Of a stretch of 64,000 nucleotides of DNA, positions 43,881 through 51,780 are shown piece by piece (the first letter of the stretch is position 1; each line of letters begins with the position of its first letter). Where the stretch lies: NCBI RefSeq assembly GCF_018390555.1, contig NZ_JAHBGB010000037.1, forward strand, positions 1 through 64,000. The letters run 5' to 3'. Source of the stretch: Ancylobacter oerskovii. Lineage in GTDB: Bacteria > Pseudomonadota > Alphaproteobacteria > Rhizobiales > Xanthobacteraceae. Made by a program: the position numbers and the translations under genes. The notes below the pieces were generated by a model that did not search any database, was not told the DNA's origin, and worked only from the letters and a program-made list of their open reading frames with translations.

Positions 43881-45260
43881 ATGTCCATCTCCCGATCATC
43901 CCGTCCCGCGCGCCGCCTGCTGGTCCCCGGCATGCTCGCGCTTCTGCTGGCGGTCGCCGCCTGCGATCGCGGATCGCAGCTCGCGGAAAGCGCCGGCTAC
44001 GGGCCGGATCCGCAATTGCCGGAGCCGCACGCCTCGTGGTTTCCGACCCTGAAGATCGCCGATGCCGTCGGCTGGCCGCAGGGAGCCGCGCCCAGGCCCG
44101 CGGCCGGCCTGGAGGTGAGCGCCTTCGCCGGCGGGCTGCAGCATCCGCGCTGGCTTTATGAATTGCCGAATGGCGACATCCTCGTCGCCGAGAGCGATGC
44201 GCCGCCCAAGCCGGAAGGCGCATCCGGCGGCCTACGCGGCTGGGTGCAGGGACTGTTCATGAAGCAGGCCGGCTCGCGCACGCCGAGCGCCAATCGCATC
44301 ACCCTGCTGCGCGATGCCGACGGAGATGGCGCGGCGGAAGTGAAGACCACCTTGGTCGACAAGCTCAGTTCGCCCATCGGCATGGCGCTGGTCGGCGACC
44401 GCCTCTATGTCGCCAATGCCGACGCGGTGGTGAGCTTCCCCTATCAGGAGGGCGCGACCCGTCTCGAAGGTCCGCCCACCCGGCTTGCCGCGCTTCCCGC
44501 CGGGCGCAACCATCACTGGACCAAGAGCCTTCTCGCCAGCGAGGACGGCTCGAAGCTCTATGTCGGGGTCGGCTCCAATTCCAACGCCGCCGAAAACGGC
44601 ATGGAGGAGGAAGAGAACCGTGCGGCGGTGCTGGAGATCGACGTGAAGACCGGCGCCTCGCGGGTGTTCGCCTCCGGCCTGCGCAACCCGGTCGGCATCG
44701 ACTGGAACCCGGCCAATGGCGAGCTCTGGGTTTCGGTGAACGAGCGCGACGAGATCGGCGACGATCTGGTTCCCGATTACATGACCTCGGTGAAGGAGGG
44801 TGGCTTCTATGGCTGGCCCTATTCCTATTACGGCCAGCATGTCGACACGCGGGTCGAGCCGCCGCGCCCGGACCTCGTGGCGAAGGCGATCAAGCCGGAT
44901 TACGCGCTGGGCTCGCACACCGCCTCGCTCGGCTTCACCTTCGTCAGGACGCCCGCCCTCGGCGAGCGCTTCGCCAGCGGCGCCATCGTCGGCCAGCATG
45001 GCTCGTGGAACCGCAGCCGGCCGGTCGGCTACCGGGTGATCTTCGTGCCCTTCGCCGATGGCCGTCCCTCGGGGCCGCCGGAAGAGGTGCTGACCGGCTT
45101 CCTCAACGCCAAGGGCGAGGCGCAGGGCCGTCCGGTCGGGGTGCTGGTCGATCGGCGCGGCGGCCTGCTGGTGGCCGACGATGTCGGCAATACGGTGTGG
45201 CGGGTGAAGGGCGCGGCGAGCGCACCGGTTCCCGGGCCGCAGACCGGCAGCTCCGGCTGA
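43881..45260 (+). CDS. PQQ-type sugar (sorbosone) dehydrogenase, lipoprotein
   Basis: Predicted beta-propeller aldose/sorbosone dehydrogenase of 459 residues in the GDH-B/YliI-like family. It should oxidise sugars in the periplasm using PQQ. A lipoprotein signal ends in LAVAAC. Propeller segments include FAGGLQHPRWLYELPNGDILVAES, then ENRAAVLEIDVKTG and FASGLRNPVGIDWNP. The loop HGSWNRSRPVGYRV is conserved in this branch. The ATG at 43881 has AGGAG seven bases upstream. No PQQ synthesis genes are in the window. Confidence 0.85.
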   Translation: MSISRSSRPARRLLVPGMLALLLAVAACDRGSQLAESAGYGPDPQLPEPHASWFPTLKIADAVGWPQGAAPRPAAGLEVSAFAGGLQHPRWLYELPNGDILVAESDAPPKPEGASGGLRGWVQGLFMKQAGSRTPSANRITLLRDADGDGAAEVKTTLVDKLSSPIGMALVGDRLYVANADAVVSFPYQEGATRLEGPPTRLAALPAGRNHHWTKSLLASEDGSKLYVGVGSNSNAAENGMEEEENRAAVLEIDVKTGASRVFASGLRNPVGIDWNPANGELWVSVNERDEIGDDLVPDYMTSVKEGGFYGWPYSYYGQHVDTRVEPPRPDLVAKAIKPDYALGSHTASLGFTFVRTPALGERFASGAIVGQHGSWNRSRPVGYRVIFVPFADGRPSGPPEEVLTGFLNAKGEAQGRPVGVLVDRRGGLLVADDVGNTVWRVKGAASAPVPGPQTGSSG

Positions 45261-45287
45261 CCGGGCGTCGAACGGGGGCGCCTCGCC

Positions 45288-45890
45288 ATGCCGGCTCGGG
45301 CAATGACGGTCCATCTGTGCATCGACATGCAGAAGCTGTTCGCGCCGACCGGGCCCTGGCCGACCCCCTGGATGGCGCAGGCGCTGCCGAACATCGCCGC
45401 GGTGGCGGAGCTGATGCGGGAGCGCAGCGTGTTCACGCGGTTCATTCCCGCCCGCGAGGCGGCGGAGGAGATCGGCACCTGGCGCGCCTATTGGCGGCGC
45501 TGGTCGGGGCTGACGCTCGAGGCCCTGGACCCCCGTATCCTCGAGCTCGTGGACGAGCTGCGCGAGCTGGCGCCGGCCGAGCGCGTGGTCGACAAGACCC
45601 GCTTCTCCGCCTTCGCCGCGCCGCGTCTCGCGCCGGTCCTCAATGGCATGCGGGCCGGGACGCTGGTGATCACCGGCGCGGAAACCGATGTCTGCGTCCT
45701 CGCCACGGTCATGGATGCCGTGGATCGCGGCTACAGGGTGATCGTGGTGGAGGACGCGGTGTGCTCCTCTTCCGATGCCGGCCATGACGCGGCGCTGGCG
45801 ATTTTCCGCCGGCGCTTCGCCGCGCAGATCGAGACGCTGTCGACCACCGCGCTTCCCGATCATCTTGCCCGACAGGGGCGTGAATACTGA
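45288..45890 (+). CDS. isochorismatase-family cysteine hydrolase
   Basis: Protein of 200 residues with the isochorismatase/nicotinamidase fold. The catalytic triad is visible: Asp13 in CIDMQ, Lys103 in VVDKTRFSAF and Cys136 in GAETDVCVLAT, with the expected cis-peptide before it. Members cut amides such as nicotinamide or ureidoacrylate or act on other small molecules; the substrate is unclear. It follows the sugar dehydrogenase by 27 bases and may share its transcript. Confidence 0.85.
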   Translation: MPARAMTVHLCIDMQKLFAPTGPWPTPWMAQALPNIAAVAELMRERSVFTRFIPAREAAEEIGTWRAYWRRWSGLTLEALDPRILELVDELRELAPAERVVDKTRFSAFAAPRLAPVLNGMRAGTLVITGAETDVCVLATVMDAVDRGYRVIVVEDAVCSSSDAGHDAALAIFRRRFAAQIETLSTTALPDHLARQGREY

Positions 45891-45975
45891 GGACGGAAGT
45901 AAATAATACCTTGGAACGAAGATGTGAGCATGACGTTCTCCGGTGGGGTGCGGGACATTCCAGCCGGAGGCGATA

Positions 45976-46473
45976 ATGGCCGAGAAGACACTCGATACGC
46001 TGTTTCACGAAACCCTCAAGGACATCTACTACGCCGAGCGCAAGATCCTGAAGGCGCTGCCGAAGATGGCGCGCGGCGCCCAGTCGCCGGAACTGAAGGC
46101 CGCGTTCCAGCAACACCGCGACGAAACCGAAGGTCAGGTGGAGCGCCTGCAGCAGGTGTTCGAACTGATCGGCAAGCGTGCGCAGGGCAAGACCTGCCCG
46201 GCCATCGACGGGATCATCGAGGAGGGCGAGGAGATCCTCGAGGAGTTCAAAGGCACGCCGGCTCTCGATGCCGGTCTCGCCGCCGCCGCGCAGGCGGTGG
46301 AGCATTACGAGATCAGCCGCTACGGCACGCTGAAGCGCTGGGCGCAGCAACTCGGCCTCAAGGAGGCGGTCGGCCTGCTCGACGCCACCCTCAAGGAGGA
46401 GTTCAAGACCGACGAGTCGCTGACCAAGCTTGCCGATCAGGTCGCCAATGTGAAGGCGCAGAAGGCGGCCTGA
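45976..46473 (+). CDS. YciE/YciF-type ferritin-like protein (DUF892)
   Basis: Protein of 165 residues forming a ferritin-like four-helix bundle. The start MAEKTLDTLFHETLKDIYYAE and the metal-type residues in QQHRDETEGQVERL and AQAVEHYEISRYG match DUF892. Related proteins (YciF) are stress-induced. The ATG at 45976 is preferred since GGAGG lies seven bases before it; longer reading to 45943 adds no family residues. The gene downstream may be co-transcribed. Confidence 0.85.
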   Translation: MAEKTLDTLFHETLKDIYYAERKILKALPKMARGAQSPELKAAFQQHRDETEGQVERLQQVFELIGKRAQGKTCPAIDGIIEEGEEILEEFKGTPALDAGLAAAAQAVEHYEISRYGTLKRWAQQLGLKEAVGLLDATLKEEFKTDESLTKLADQVANVKAQKAA

Positions 46474-46491
46474 CGGGCTCGCGACGCTTCC

Positions 46492-46520
46492 GGCGATGCC
46501 GGCTCAAGGCCGGCATCGCC
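46492..46520. repeat. palindromic intergenic element, REP-like copy 1
   Basis: Perfect 12-base stem GGCGATGCCGGC / GCCGGCATCGCC, loop TCAAG, between the ferritin-like gene and the next gene. It shares the core CGATGCCGGC...GCCGGCATCG with the element at 62112-62140. Confidence 0.6.
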
Positions 46521-46541
46521 CCGTCCGTCGAAAGGACCGCC

Positions 46542-46988
46542 ATGGCTTCGCACCCCATCCAGAAGCAATCGGTCTGGCGCCGCTACGGCTATGGCTGGGT
46601 GACGCTGGGTTTCTTCCTCATCTCGCTTGTCGGCCACTGGCTGTTCGGCTGGTTCGCCTATGTCGACGCGCAGCTCCAGCATGGCGCGCCGGTGGAGGTG
46701 TGGGGCTATACGGTCGAGATGATGCGCGACACGCTGGAGAACTGGCAGTCGGAATTCCTGCAGCTGATCTGGCAGATCGGCGGTCTCGCCTTCCTGCTTT
46801 ATGTCGGCTCGCCGCAATCCAAGGAGGGCGACGACCGCATCGAGGCGAAGATCGACGCCATCCTCGCCGCGGTCGATCCCGGTAAGGCCGATCAGCTGAT
46901 CGAGGAGATCGACCGCGAATATGCCGGCCGGCATACCGATCCGCGCTGGGAGCGGCTGGCCCGCGAGGGGCGCGCGAAGAGCGCCTAA
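46542..46988 (+). CDS. DUF6766-like membrane protein
   Basis: Protein of 148 residues with two membrane helices (about 17-36 and 72-92). Its central stretch ENWQSEFLQLIWQIGGLAFL followed by GSPQSKE matches the conserved block of DUF6766 proteins. The last 55 residues are hydrophilic with a helical pattern (IEAKIDAILAAVDPGKADQ). The family function is unknown. The ATG at 46542 follows AAAGGA. It lies 68 bases after the ferritin-like gene. Confidence 0.75.
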   Translation: MASHPIQKQSVWRRYGYGWVTLGFFLISLVGHWLFGWFAYVDAQLQHGAPVEVWGYTVEMMRDTLENWQSEFLQLIWQIGGLAFLLYVGSPQSKEGDDRIEAKIDAILAAVDPGKADQLIEEIDREYAGRHTDPRWERLAREGRAKSA

Positions 46989-47022
46989 GGCTCGGGTCAT
47001 TCCGCCGTGGTGGGCGATGCCG

Positions 47023-47238
47023 TCAGCCCGGCCTGAGGGTCCTGTACTCCACCGACCAGGCCTCGATCTGTTCGCCGGTGAACGGCCATTCGCCGACAAG
47101 GCTGACGCCCTGCCGGATCTCGTTTGCCACCACCGGCCAGAAGCGGTCGACGAGTTGCGGGATCGTCGGTTGGGGGAAGCCTTTGCCCTCGAGATCGAGA
47201 GCGCAGATGCGGCGGGCGGTCTGTTCCAATGTCTTCAT
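47023..47238 (-). CDS. small hypothetical protein
   Basis: Soluble protein of 71 residues, mixed helix (TARRICALDLEGKGFPQPT, then WPVVANEIRQG). No known domain. The ATG at 47238 is preceded by AGGGTG. It is convergent with the DUF6766-like gene and divergent from the MFS gene. A near-palindrome lies 34 bases before its start. Confidence 0.55.
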   Translation of the reverse strand: MKTLEQTARRICALDLEGKGFPQPTIPQLVDRFWPVVANEIRQGVSLVGEWPFTGEQIEAWSVEYRTLRPG

Positions 47239-47271
47239 GCGTACACCCTACTCGAACACCCGCCGGCGATC

Positions 47272-47287
47272 TGCGCACTAGTGTGCA
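47272..47287. promoter_or_regulatory. near-palindromic operator candidate
   Basis: TGCGCACTAGTGTGCA, a 16-base dyad with one mismatched pair, in the divergent space between 47238 (leftward) and the MFS gene. It looks like a repressor site; no regulator is adjacent. Confidence 0.4.
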
Positions 47288-47329
47288 TTTTGCCGCCGCA
47301 AGCTGGGGACACGTCGCGGCAGCTTCCGG

Positions 47330-47479
47330 TTGACACCCGGGCGGCCGCCGCCTAAGGCAGTCCGGTCGCCGGTTGCACCGGCCGTAAGCGTTTGACGTCA
47401 AGCAACGCACTCAACGATCCTCACCGGTCGGAGTGCGTTTTTTTGCGCCCATCGGTCGAGGAACAGCCTGGAGATCCCC
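47330..47479 (+). promoter_or_regulatory. structured 5' leader of an MFS gene, possible attenuator
   Basis: A TTGACA at 47330-47335 could be the -35. Downstream lie a hairpin GCCGGT-tgc-ACCGGC (47368-47382), a perfect 10-base palindrome TTGACGTCAA (47392-47401), and a terminator (47404-47444), all before ATG 47480. Three CGGTCG repeats (near 47364, 47425 and 47454) could allow alternative pairing. Confidence 0.4.
47404..47444 (+). terminator. intrinsic terminator inside the MFS leader
   Basis: Perfect 9-base stem AACGCACTC (47404-47412) and GAGTGCGTT (47431-47439), 18-base loop, then a run of seven T residues from 47438. It lies only 35 bases before the MFS start codon. Confidence 0.75.
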
Positions 47480-48706
47480 ATGGCTTCGTCATCGACGCGC
47501 GACCCGGCACAGGGCCGCCTGCTGCTGCTGACCGCGATTCTCTTCGCTTCCTATCTGTGCATCGGCATCTCGCTGCCGATCGTGCCGGTCCATGTGTCCG
47601 AGACGCTCGGGCTCGGCAATGTCTGGGCGGGGCTCGGCGTCGGCATCGCCTTTCTCGCCACCATCGCCAGCCGGGGCACGGCCGGCAGCCTCGCCGACCG
47701 CCGCGGCGCCAAGAGGGCGGTGGCACGGGGGCTGGGGTGCTACGCCGCCGGTGCGCTGGTCACGCTGGCCGCCGGCCTGCCGCTGTCCTCACCGGTCCTG
47801 GCCTATCTTGTCCTGCTGGCCGGCCGGCTGTGCGTCGGGCTGGGGGAAAGCCTGGTGGCGGTGGGCATCATCGCCTGGGGCATCGGCCTTGTCGGCCCCG
47901 CCCGCTCCGGCCGGGTGCTGGCGCTCGTCGGCGCCGCCCTTTACGGGGCGCTCGCCGTCGGCGGGCCGGTCGGCCTCGCTTTGTACGACCGGTTCGGCTT
48001 TGCCGGCGCGATGGCGGTCAGCGCCGTCCTGCCATGCCTCGGCCTGCTGGCGATCTGGCGCATCCCGGGCGTGGCCGCGCATCCCGGCGCGGAGCGCCCG
48101 CCCTTCTGGCGCGTGATCGGCCGGATCTGGCCGCACGGATCGATCGTCTGCCTGCAGGGCATCGGCTTCGCGGCCATCGGCGCGTTCTTCACCCTGTATT
48201 TCCTCGACCGAGGCTGGAGCCATGCCGGGCTCGGCCTCTCCGCCTTCGGCGGCGGCTTCGTGCTGGTCCGGGTTCTGTTCGGCCATTTGCCGGATCGGAT
48301 CGGCGGCCTGCCGGTGGCCATCGGATCGCTCGCCGTCGAGGCGGCCGGCCAGGTGCTCATCTGGAGCGCGGGCAGCCCGCTGCTGGCCCTTGCCGGCGCC
48401 TTCCTGACCGGGCTGGGCTGCTCCATGATCTATCCGGCCATGGGGCGTGAGGTCGTGCGGCTGGTGCCGCCGCATCTGCGCGGCACGGCGCTCGGCGGCT
48501 TCTCGGCCTTTCAGGATGTCGCCTACGGGCTGACCGGGCCGATGGCCGGCTTCCTCGCCGACCGCGCCGGCTATGGCAGCGTCTTCCTCATCGGCGGCGC
48601 GGCGGCGGCCGCCGGGCTGGCGATCGCCCTCGGCCTGCGCCGCATGCCGGCCGTGGCGGCCCGCCAGCCGGACGCGAACCCGGCCGGCCCGTCGCTCGAT
48701 ACTTAA
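47480..48706 (+). CDS. MFS transporter, YhhS/YfcJ-like
   Basis: Major facilitator exporter of 408 residues with 12 predicted helices. It resembles the YhhS/YfcJ arabinose-efflux-like group. The helix 2-3 loop is GTAGSLADRRGAKRAV, and the second-half counterpart is VRVLFGHLPDRIGGLPV. The substrate is unknown. It sits behind a leader with an intrinsic terminator, so read-through is probably regulated. No adjacent regulator gene is seen. Confidence 0.85.
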   Translation: MASSSTRDPAQGRLLLLTAILFASYLCIGISLPIVPVHVSETLGLGNVWAGLGVGIAFLATIASRGTAGSLADRRGAKRAVARGLGCYAAGALVTLAAGLPLSSPVLAYLVLLAGRLCVGLGESLVAVGIIAWGIGLVGPARSGRVLALVGAALYGALAVGGPVGLALYDRFGFAGAMAVSAVLPCLGLLAIWRIPGVAAHPGAERPPFWRVIGRIWPHGSIVCLQGIGFAAIGAFFTLYFLDRGWSHAGLGLSAFGGGFVLVRVLFGHLPDRIGGLPVAIGSLAVEAAGQVLIWSAGSPLLALAGAFLTGLGCSMIYPAMGREVVRLVPPHLRGTALGGFSAFQDVAYGLTGPMAGFLADRAGYGSVFLIGGAAAAAGLAIALGLRRMPAVAARQPDANPAGPSLDT

Positions 48707-49009
48707 GCTGAGCTAACAAGTCGGACTGGCTTTCTAAATGGAACTAACGCAGTTCCGGTCCTATGGTCTTCCTCGAGCAGCACGACAGATCGCTGCCGCG
48801 CCCTGAGCCGGGGAGTTGCCCACGGCCCGGGGCGGAGGACAAGACGCCGCTTCGCACCAACCCGCACCGTCCCCGACGCCGGCCGCAAGGCCGCGCGCGG
48901 CCGTGACCGACGCTTCGCGCCGCCGGCTTCGCCGGGCCGCGCCGACGCGCCCGCATGGCCCGCGCCCTTGCGCCCGGCCGGGCCACAGGATCGCATTGAG
49001 GATCGCACG
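48707..49009. promoter_or_regulatory. promoter region of acid-sugar operon 1
   Basis: 303 bases. A 17-base inverted repeat GGAACT-aacgc-AGTTCC (48740-48756) is a good operator candidate. The rest is GC-rich with no clear gene. Confidence 0.4.
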
Positions 49010-50368
49010 ATGAATCTCTCGACCTTGCTCCAAGCCCGCGCCGCCGCCGGCCGTCCGGTCCGGGCCGGCCTGATCGGCGCCGGCAAATTCGGCTCGATGG
49101 TGCTCGCCCAGGCGCAGCGCATCGCGGGACTGCAGATCGTCGCCGTCGCCGACCTCAATGTCGGCAAGGCGCGGGAATCGCTGGCGCGGGTCGGCTGGCC
49201 GGCGGAGCGCTACGCGGCGACCAGCGCCGGCGACGCGGTGAAGACCGGCCGCACCTTCGTCACCGACGACGTGGCGGCGCTGCTGGCCTGCGACGAGATC
49301 GAATGCGTCATCGAGGCCACCGGCCACCCGATCGCCGGCACCCGCCATGCGCTGGCCGCCATCGACGCGAGCAAGCATGTGGTGATGGTCAATGTCGAAG
49401 CCGACGTGATGGTCGGCCCGATCCTCGCCGAGCGCGCCCGCAAGCAGGGCGTCATCTATTCCATGGCCTATGGCGACCAGCCGGCGCTGATCTGCGAACT
49501 GGTCGACTGGGCCCGCGCCACCGGCTTCGAGATCACCGCCGCCGGCAAGGGCATGAATTTCGAGCCGCGCTACCGCTACTCCACCCCCGACACCGTGTGG
49601 GGCTTCTTCGGCTGGACCGAGGAGGAGGTGAAGGCCGGCGACTTCAATCCGAAGATGTACAACTCCTTCACCGACGGCACCAAGGCGGCGATCGAGATGG
49701 CGGCGGTCGCCAACGGCACCGGACTCGACTGCCCGGATGACGGGCTGGCCTTCCCGCCCGCCGGCCTGCACGACCTCGCCAAGGTGTTCCGCCCGGCGGC
49801 GGATGGCGGGCGCATGGCGCGCTCCGGCCTCGTCGACATCGCCGCCAGCCAGGAGCCGGACGGGCGCGAGGTCTACAACAACATCCGCTACGGCGTGTTC
49901 GTCACCTTCAAGGCGCACAACGAATATGCCCGCGCCTGCTTCAAGCAGTACGGCCTGCTCACCGACCCGTCCGGCTGGTACGCCTCGATGTGGCGCCCGT
50001 TCCACATCATCGGGCTGGAGACCTCGGTGAGCGTGCTCTCGGCCTGCCTGCGCGGCGAGCCGACCGGCTGCTCCAAGGAGTTCCGCGGCGACGCGGTGGC
50101 CACCGCCAAGAAGGACATGCAGCCGGGCGAGATGCTGGACGGCGAGGGCGGCTACGCGGTGTGGGCCAACGCCATCCCGGCGACCCGCAGCCTCGATTTG
50201 CGGGCGCTGCCGATCGGCCTCGCCCACAACGTCAAGCTGAAGCGGCCGCTCAAGAAGGACCAGATCGTCTCCTTCGACGATGTCGAGCTCACCGCCGATC
50301 TCGACGTGGTCCGGCTGCGCCAGGAAATGGAAGACCGCTTCCGCCCCGGCACCAGCGTCGCCGCCTGA
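49010..50368 (+). CDS. DRL-like oxidoreductase (homoserine dehydrogenase-like, SAF domain), paralogue 1
   Basis: NAD(P)-dependent oxidoreductase of 452 residues. The Rossmann fold is VRAGLIGAGKFGSMVLAQA. Conserved blocks follow: IECVIEATGHPIAGTRHALAA, then VVMVNVEADVMVGPIL and YSMAYGDQPALICELVDWA. A C-terminal SAF-like domain contains CAVAKKDMQPGE-type residues (ATAKKDMQPGEMLDGEGGYA). This layout matches the family that includes Brucella DRL, an alternative first enzyme of the MEP pathway, as I remember it. Many paralogues of that family are thought to do something else. Here it leads an operon with a TRAP transporter and sugar-acid enzymes, so a catabolic role is more likely. The ATG at 49010 matches the family start. 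Confidence 0.85.
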   Translation: MNLSTLLQARAAAGRPVRAGLIGAGKFGSMVLAQAQRIAGLQIVAVADLNVGKARESLARVGWPAERYAATSAGDAVKTGRTFVTDDVAALLACDEIECVIEATGHPIAGTRHALAAIDASKHVVMVNVEADVMVGPILAERARKQGVIYSMAYGDQPALICELVDWARATGFEITAAGKGMNFEPRYRYSTPDTVWGFFGWTEEEVKAGDFNPKMYNSFTDGTKAAIEMAAVANGTGLDCPDDGLAFPPAGLHDLAKVFRPAADGGRMARSGLVDIAASQEPDGREVYNNIRYGVFVTFKAHNEYARACFKQYGLLTDPSGWYASMWRPFHIIGLETSVSVLSACLRGEPTGCSKEFRGDAVATAKKDMQPGEMLDGEGGYAVWANAIPATRSLDLRALPIGLAHNVKLKRPLKKDQIVSFDDVELTADLDVVRLRQEMEDRFRPGTSVAA

Positions 50369-50452
50369 GGCGCGGGCGAGGGCAGGGTGGTGCACGCCTC
50401 CCTGCCTTCGCATCCGGCCCTCGAACCCTTCGCTTTCCCACAGGACGACGAC

Positions 50453-50764
50453 ATGACCGCTGCCCCGCACACGCCCTTCGTCGTCATCGCCGAGTTCCGG
50501 GTGAAGCCCGGCGCGCTCGACGCCTTCCTCGCCGCCGCGCGAGACGATGCCCGCCGGTCGCTCGCCGACGAGCCGGGCTGCCGGCAGTTCGACGTCGTGG
50601 TGCCGGAGGCCGGCGACAGCGTGGTGTTCTACGAGGTCTATGACAGCCGCGCCGCCTTCGACGCGCATCTGGAGACGCCGCATCTCGCCCGCTTCCGGCA
50701 GGCGTTCCCACCGCTGATCATCGAGGAGCGGCCGGTGCGCTTCGCGGCCCGGCAGCATCCGTGA
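50453..50764 (+). CDS. antibiotic biosynthesis monooxygenase (ABM) fold protein
   Basis: Protein of 103 residues with the dimeric alpha-beta-barrel ABM fold. Typical blocks are FVVIAEFRVKPGALDAFLAA, then EPGCRQFDVVVPEAGD and VVFYEVYDSRAAFDAHLETPHL. Relatives include YgiN (quinol monooxygenase) and LsrG (a phospho-sugar isomerase). The latter is tempting in an operon for sugar acids. The ATG at 50453 is used; it starts 84 bases after the DRL-like gene. A hairpin GGCAGG / CCTGCC (50381-50406) lies in the gap. Confidence 0.8.
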   Translation: MTAAPHTPFVVIAEFRVKPGALDAFLAAARDDARRSLADEPGCRQFDVVVPEAGDSVVFYEVYDSRAAFDAHLETPHLARFRQAFPPLIIEERPVRFAARQHP

Positions 50765-50787
50765 CCGCCGGAACGGGAGACAACGCC

Positions 50788-51723
50788 ATGTCCGTCACCT
50801 CCGCCGCCACGCTTCGCCGGATCGGCTTCATCGGCACCGGCATCATGGGCGGCCACATGGCCCGCCGTATCGCCGGGGCCGGCTTTTCGGTCCGCGCCTG
50901 GAACCGCACCGCCGCGAAATCCGAGGCGCTCGCCGCCGATGGCGTCGAGGTCGCGCCCTCGGCCCGGGCGGCGGCGGCCGGCGCCGATGCGGTGGTGTGC
51001 ATGCTCTCCTCCGGTCCGGTCTGCGATGCCGTGCTCGGCGGGCCGGAAGGGGTGATCGCCGCCATGCGCACCGGCGCGACGCTGGTGGTGATGAGCTCGA
51101 TCCCGGTGGAGACCGCCCGCGCCCAGGCGGAGGCCAGCGCCCGCCGTGGCCTGCGCTATGTCGATGCGCCCGTCTCGGGCGGCGAGCGCGGCGCCCGCGA
51201 GGGCACGCTCTCCATCATGGCCGGCGGCGAGGCGCGCGCTGTCGCCGATCTCGCCCCGCTCTTCGCGCCGCTCGGGCGCGTCACCCATGTCGGGCCGGCC
51301 GGCTCCGGCGAGCTTGCCAAGCTCGCCAACCAGTTGATCGTAGCCTCGAACATCTGCGCGGTGGCGGAAGCCCTGCTGCTCGCCGAGCGCGGCGGCGCCG
51401 ACCCCGAAAAGGTGCGCGAGGCGCTGATCGGCGGCTTCGCCGATTCCACCGTGCTGCGCCAGCACGGCGAGCGCATGGTGCGCGGCGATTTCGCGCCGGG
51501 CGGCCCGGCCAAGTATCAGGTGAAGGACACCTCGACGGCGCTGCGCCTCGCCCGCTCCTACGGCCTCACGCTTCCGGTCGCCCACACCGTCGACCGGCTG
51601 TTCCAGAACCTGGTCGATCACGGCGGTGCCGATCTCGATCACAGCGCCGTGCTCCTCGAGCTGCGGCGCGCCAACCAGCCGGCGGAGGCTTCCGCCCCGG
51701 CGGAGACTTCCGCCGACGTCTGA
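50788..51723 (+). CDS. beta-hydroxyacid dehydrogenase (GarR/LtnD-like)
   Basis: NAD(P)-dependent dehydrogenase of 311 residues of the 3-hydroxyisobutyrate / tartronate semialdehyde reductase family. Cofactor motif IGFIGTGIMGGHMARRI, substrate loop VDAPVSGGERGAREGTLS and the catalytic-lysine helix GSGELAKLANQLIVASN are clear. Relatives reduce 2-hydroxy-3-oxo acids or oxidise tetronates (LtnD). In this operon it most likely works on an acid sugar or its C3 product. The ATG at 50788 has GGGAGA upstream; the GTG at 50761 overlaps the previous stop but is less likely. Confidence 0.88.
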   Translation: MSVTSAATLRRIGFIGTGIMGGHMARRIAGAGFSVRAWNRTAAKSEALAADGVEVAPSARAAAAGADAVVCMLSSGPVCDAVLGGPEGVIAAMRTGATLVVMSSIPVETARAQAEASARRGLRYVDAPVSGGERGAREGTLSIMAGGEARAVADLAPLFAPLGRVTHVGPAGSGELAKLANQLIVASNICAVAEALLLAERGGADPEKVREALIGGFADSTVLRQHGERMVRGDFAPGGPAKYQVKDTSTALRLARSYGLTLPVAHTVDRLFQNLVDHGGADLDHSAVLLELRRANQPAEASAPAETSADV

Positions 51724-51780
51724 CCATGGCAAATAATGCCAATCAACCGGGACAAAGAATCCCGCTACGGAGGAAACGAC

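Noticed and set aside
48761-50758. 665-residue antisense frame opposite the DRL-like gene
   Set aside because: Shadow of a gene with a clear Rossmann motif.
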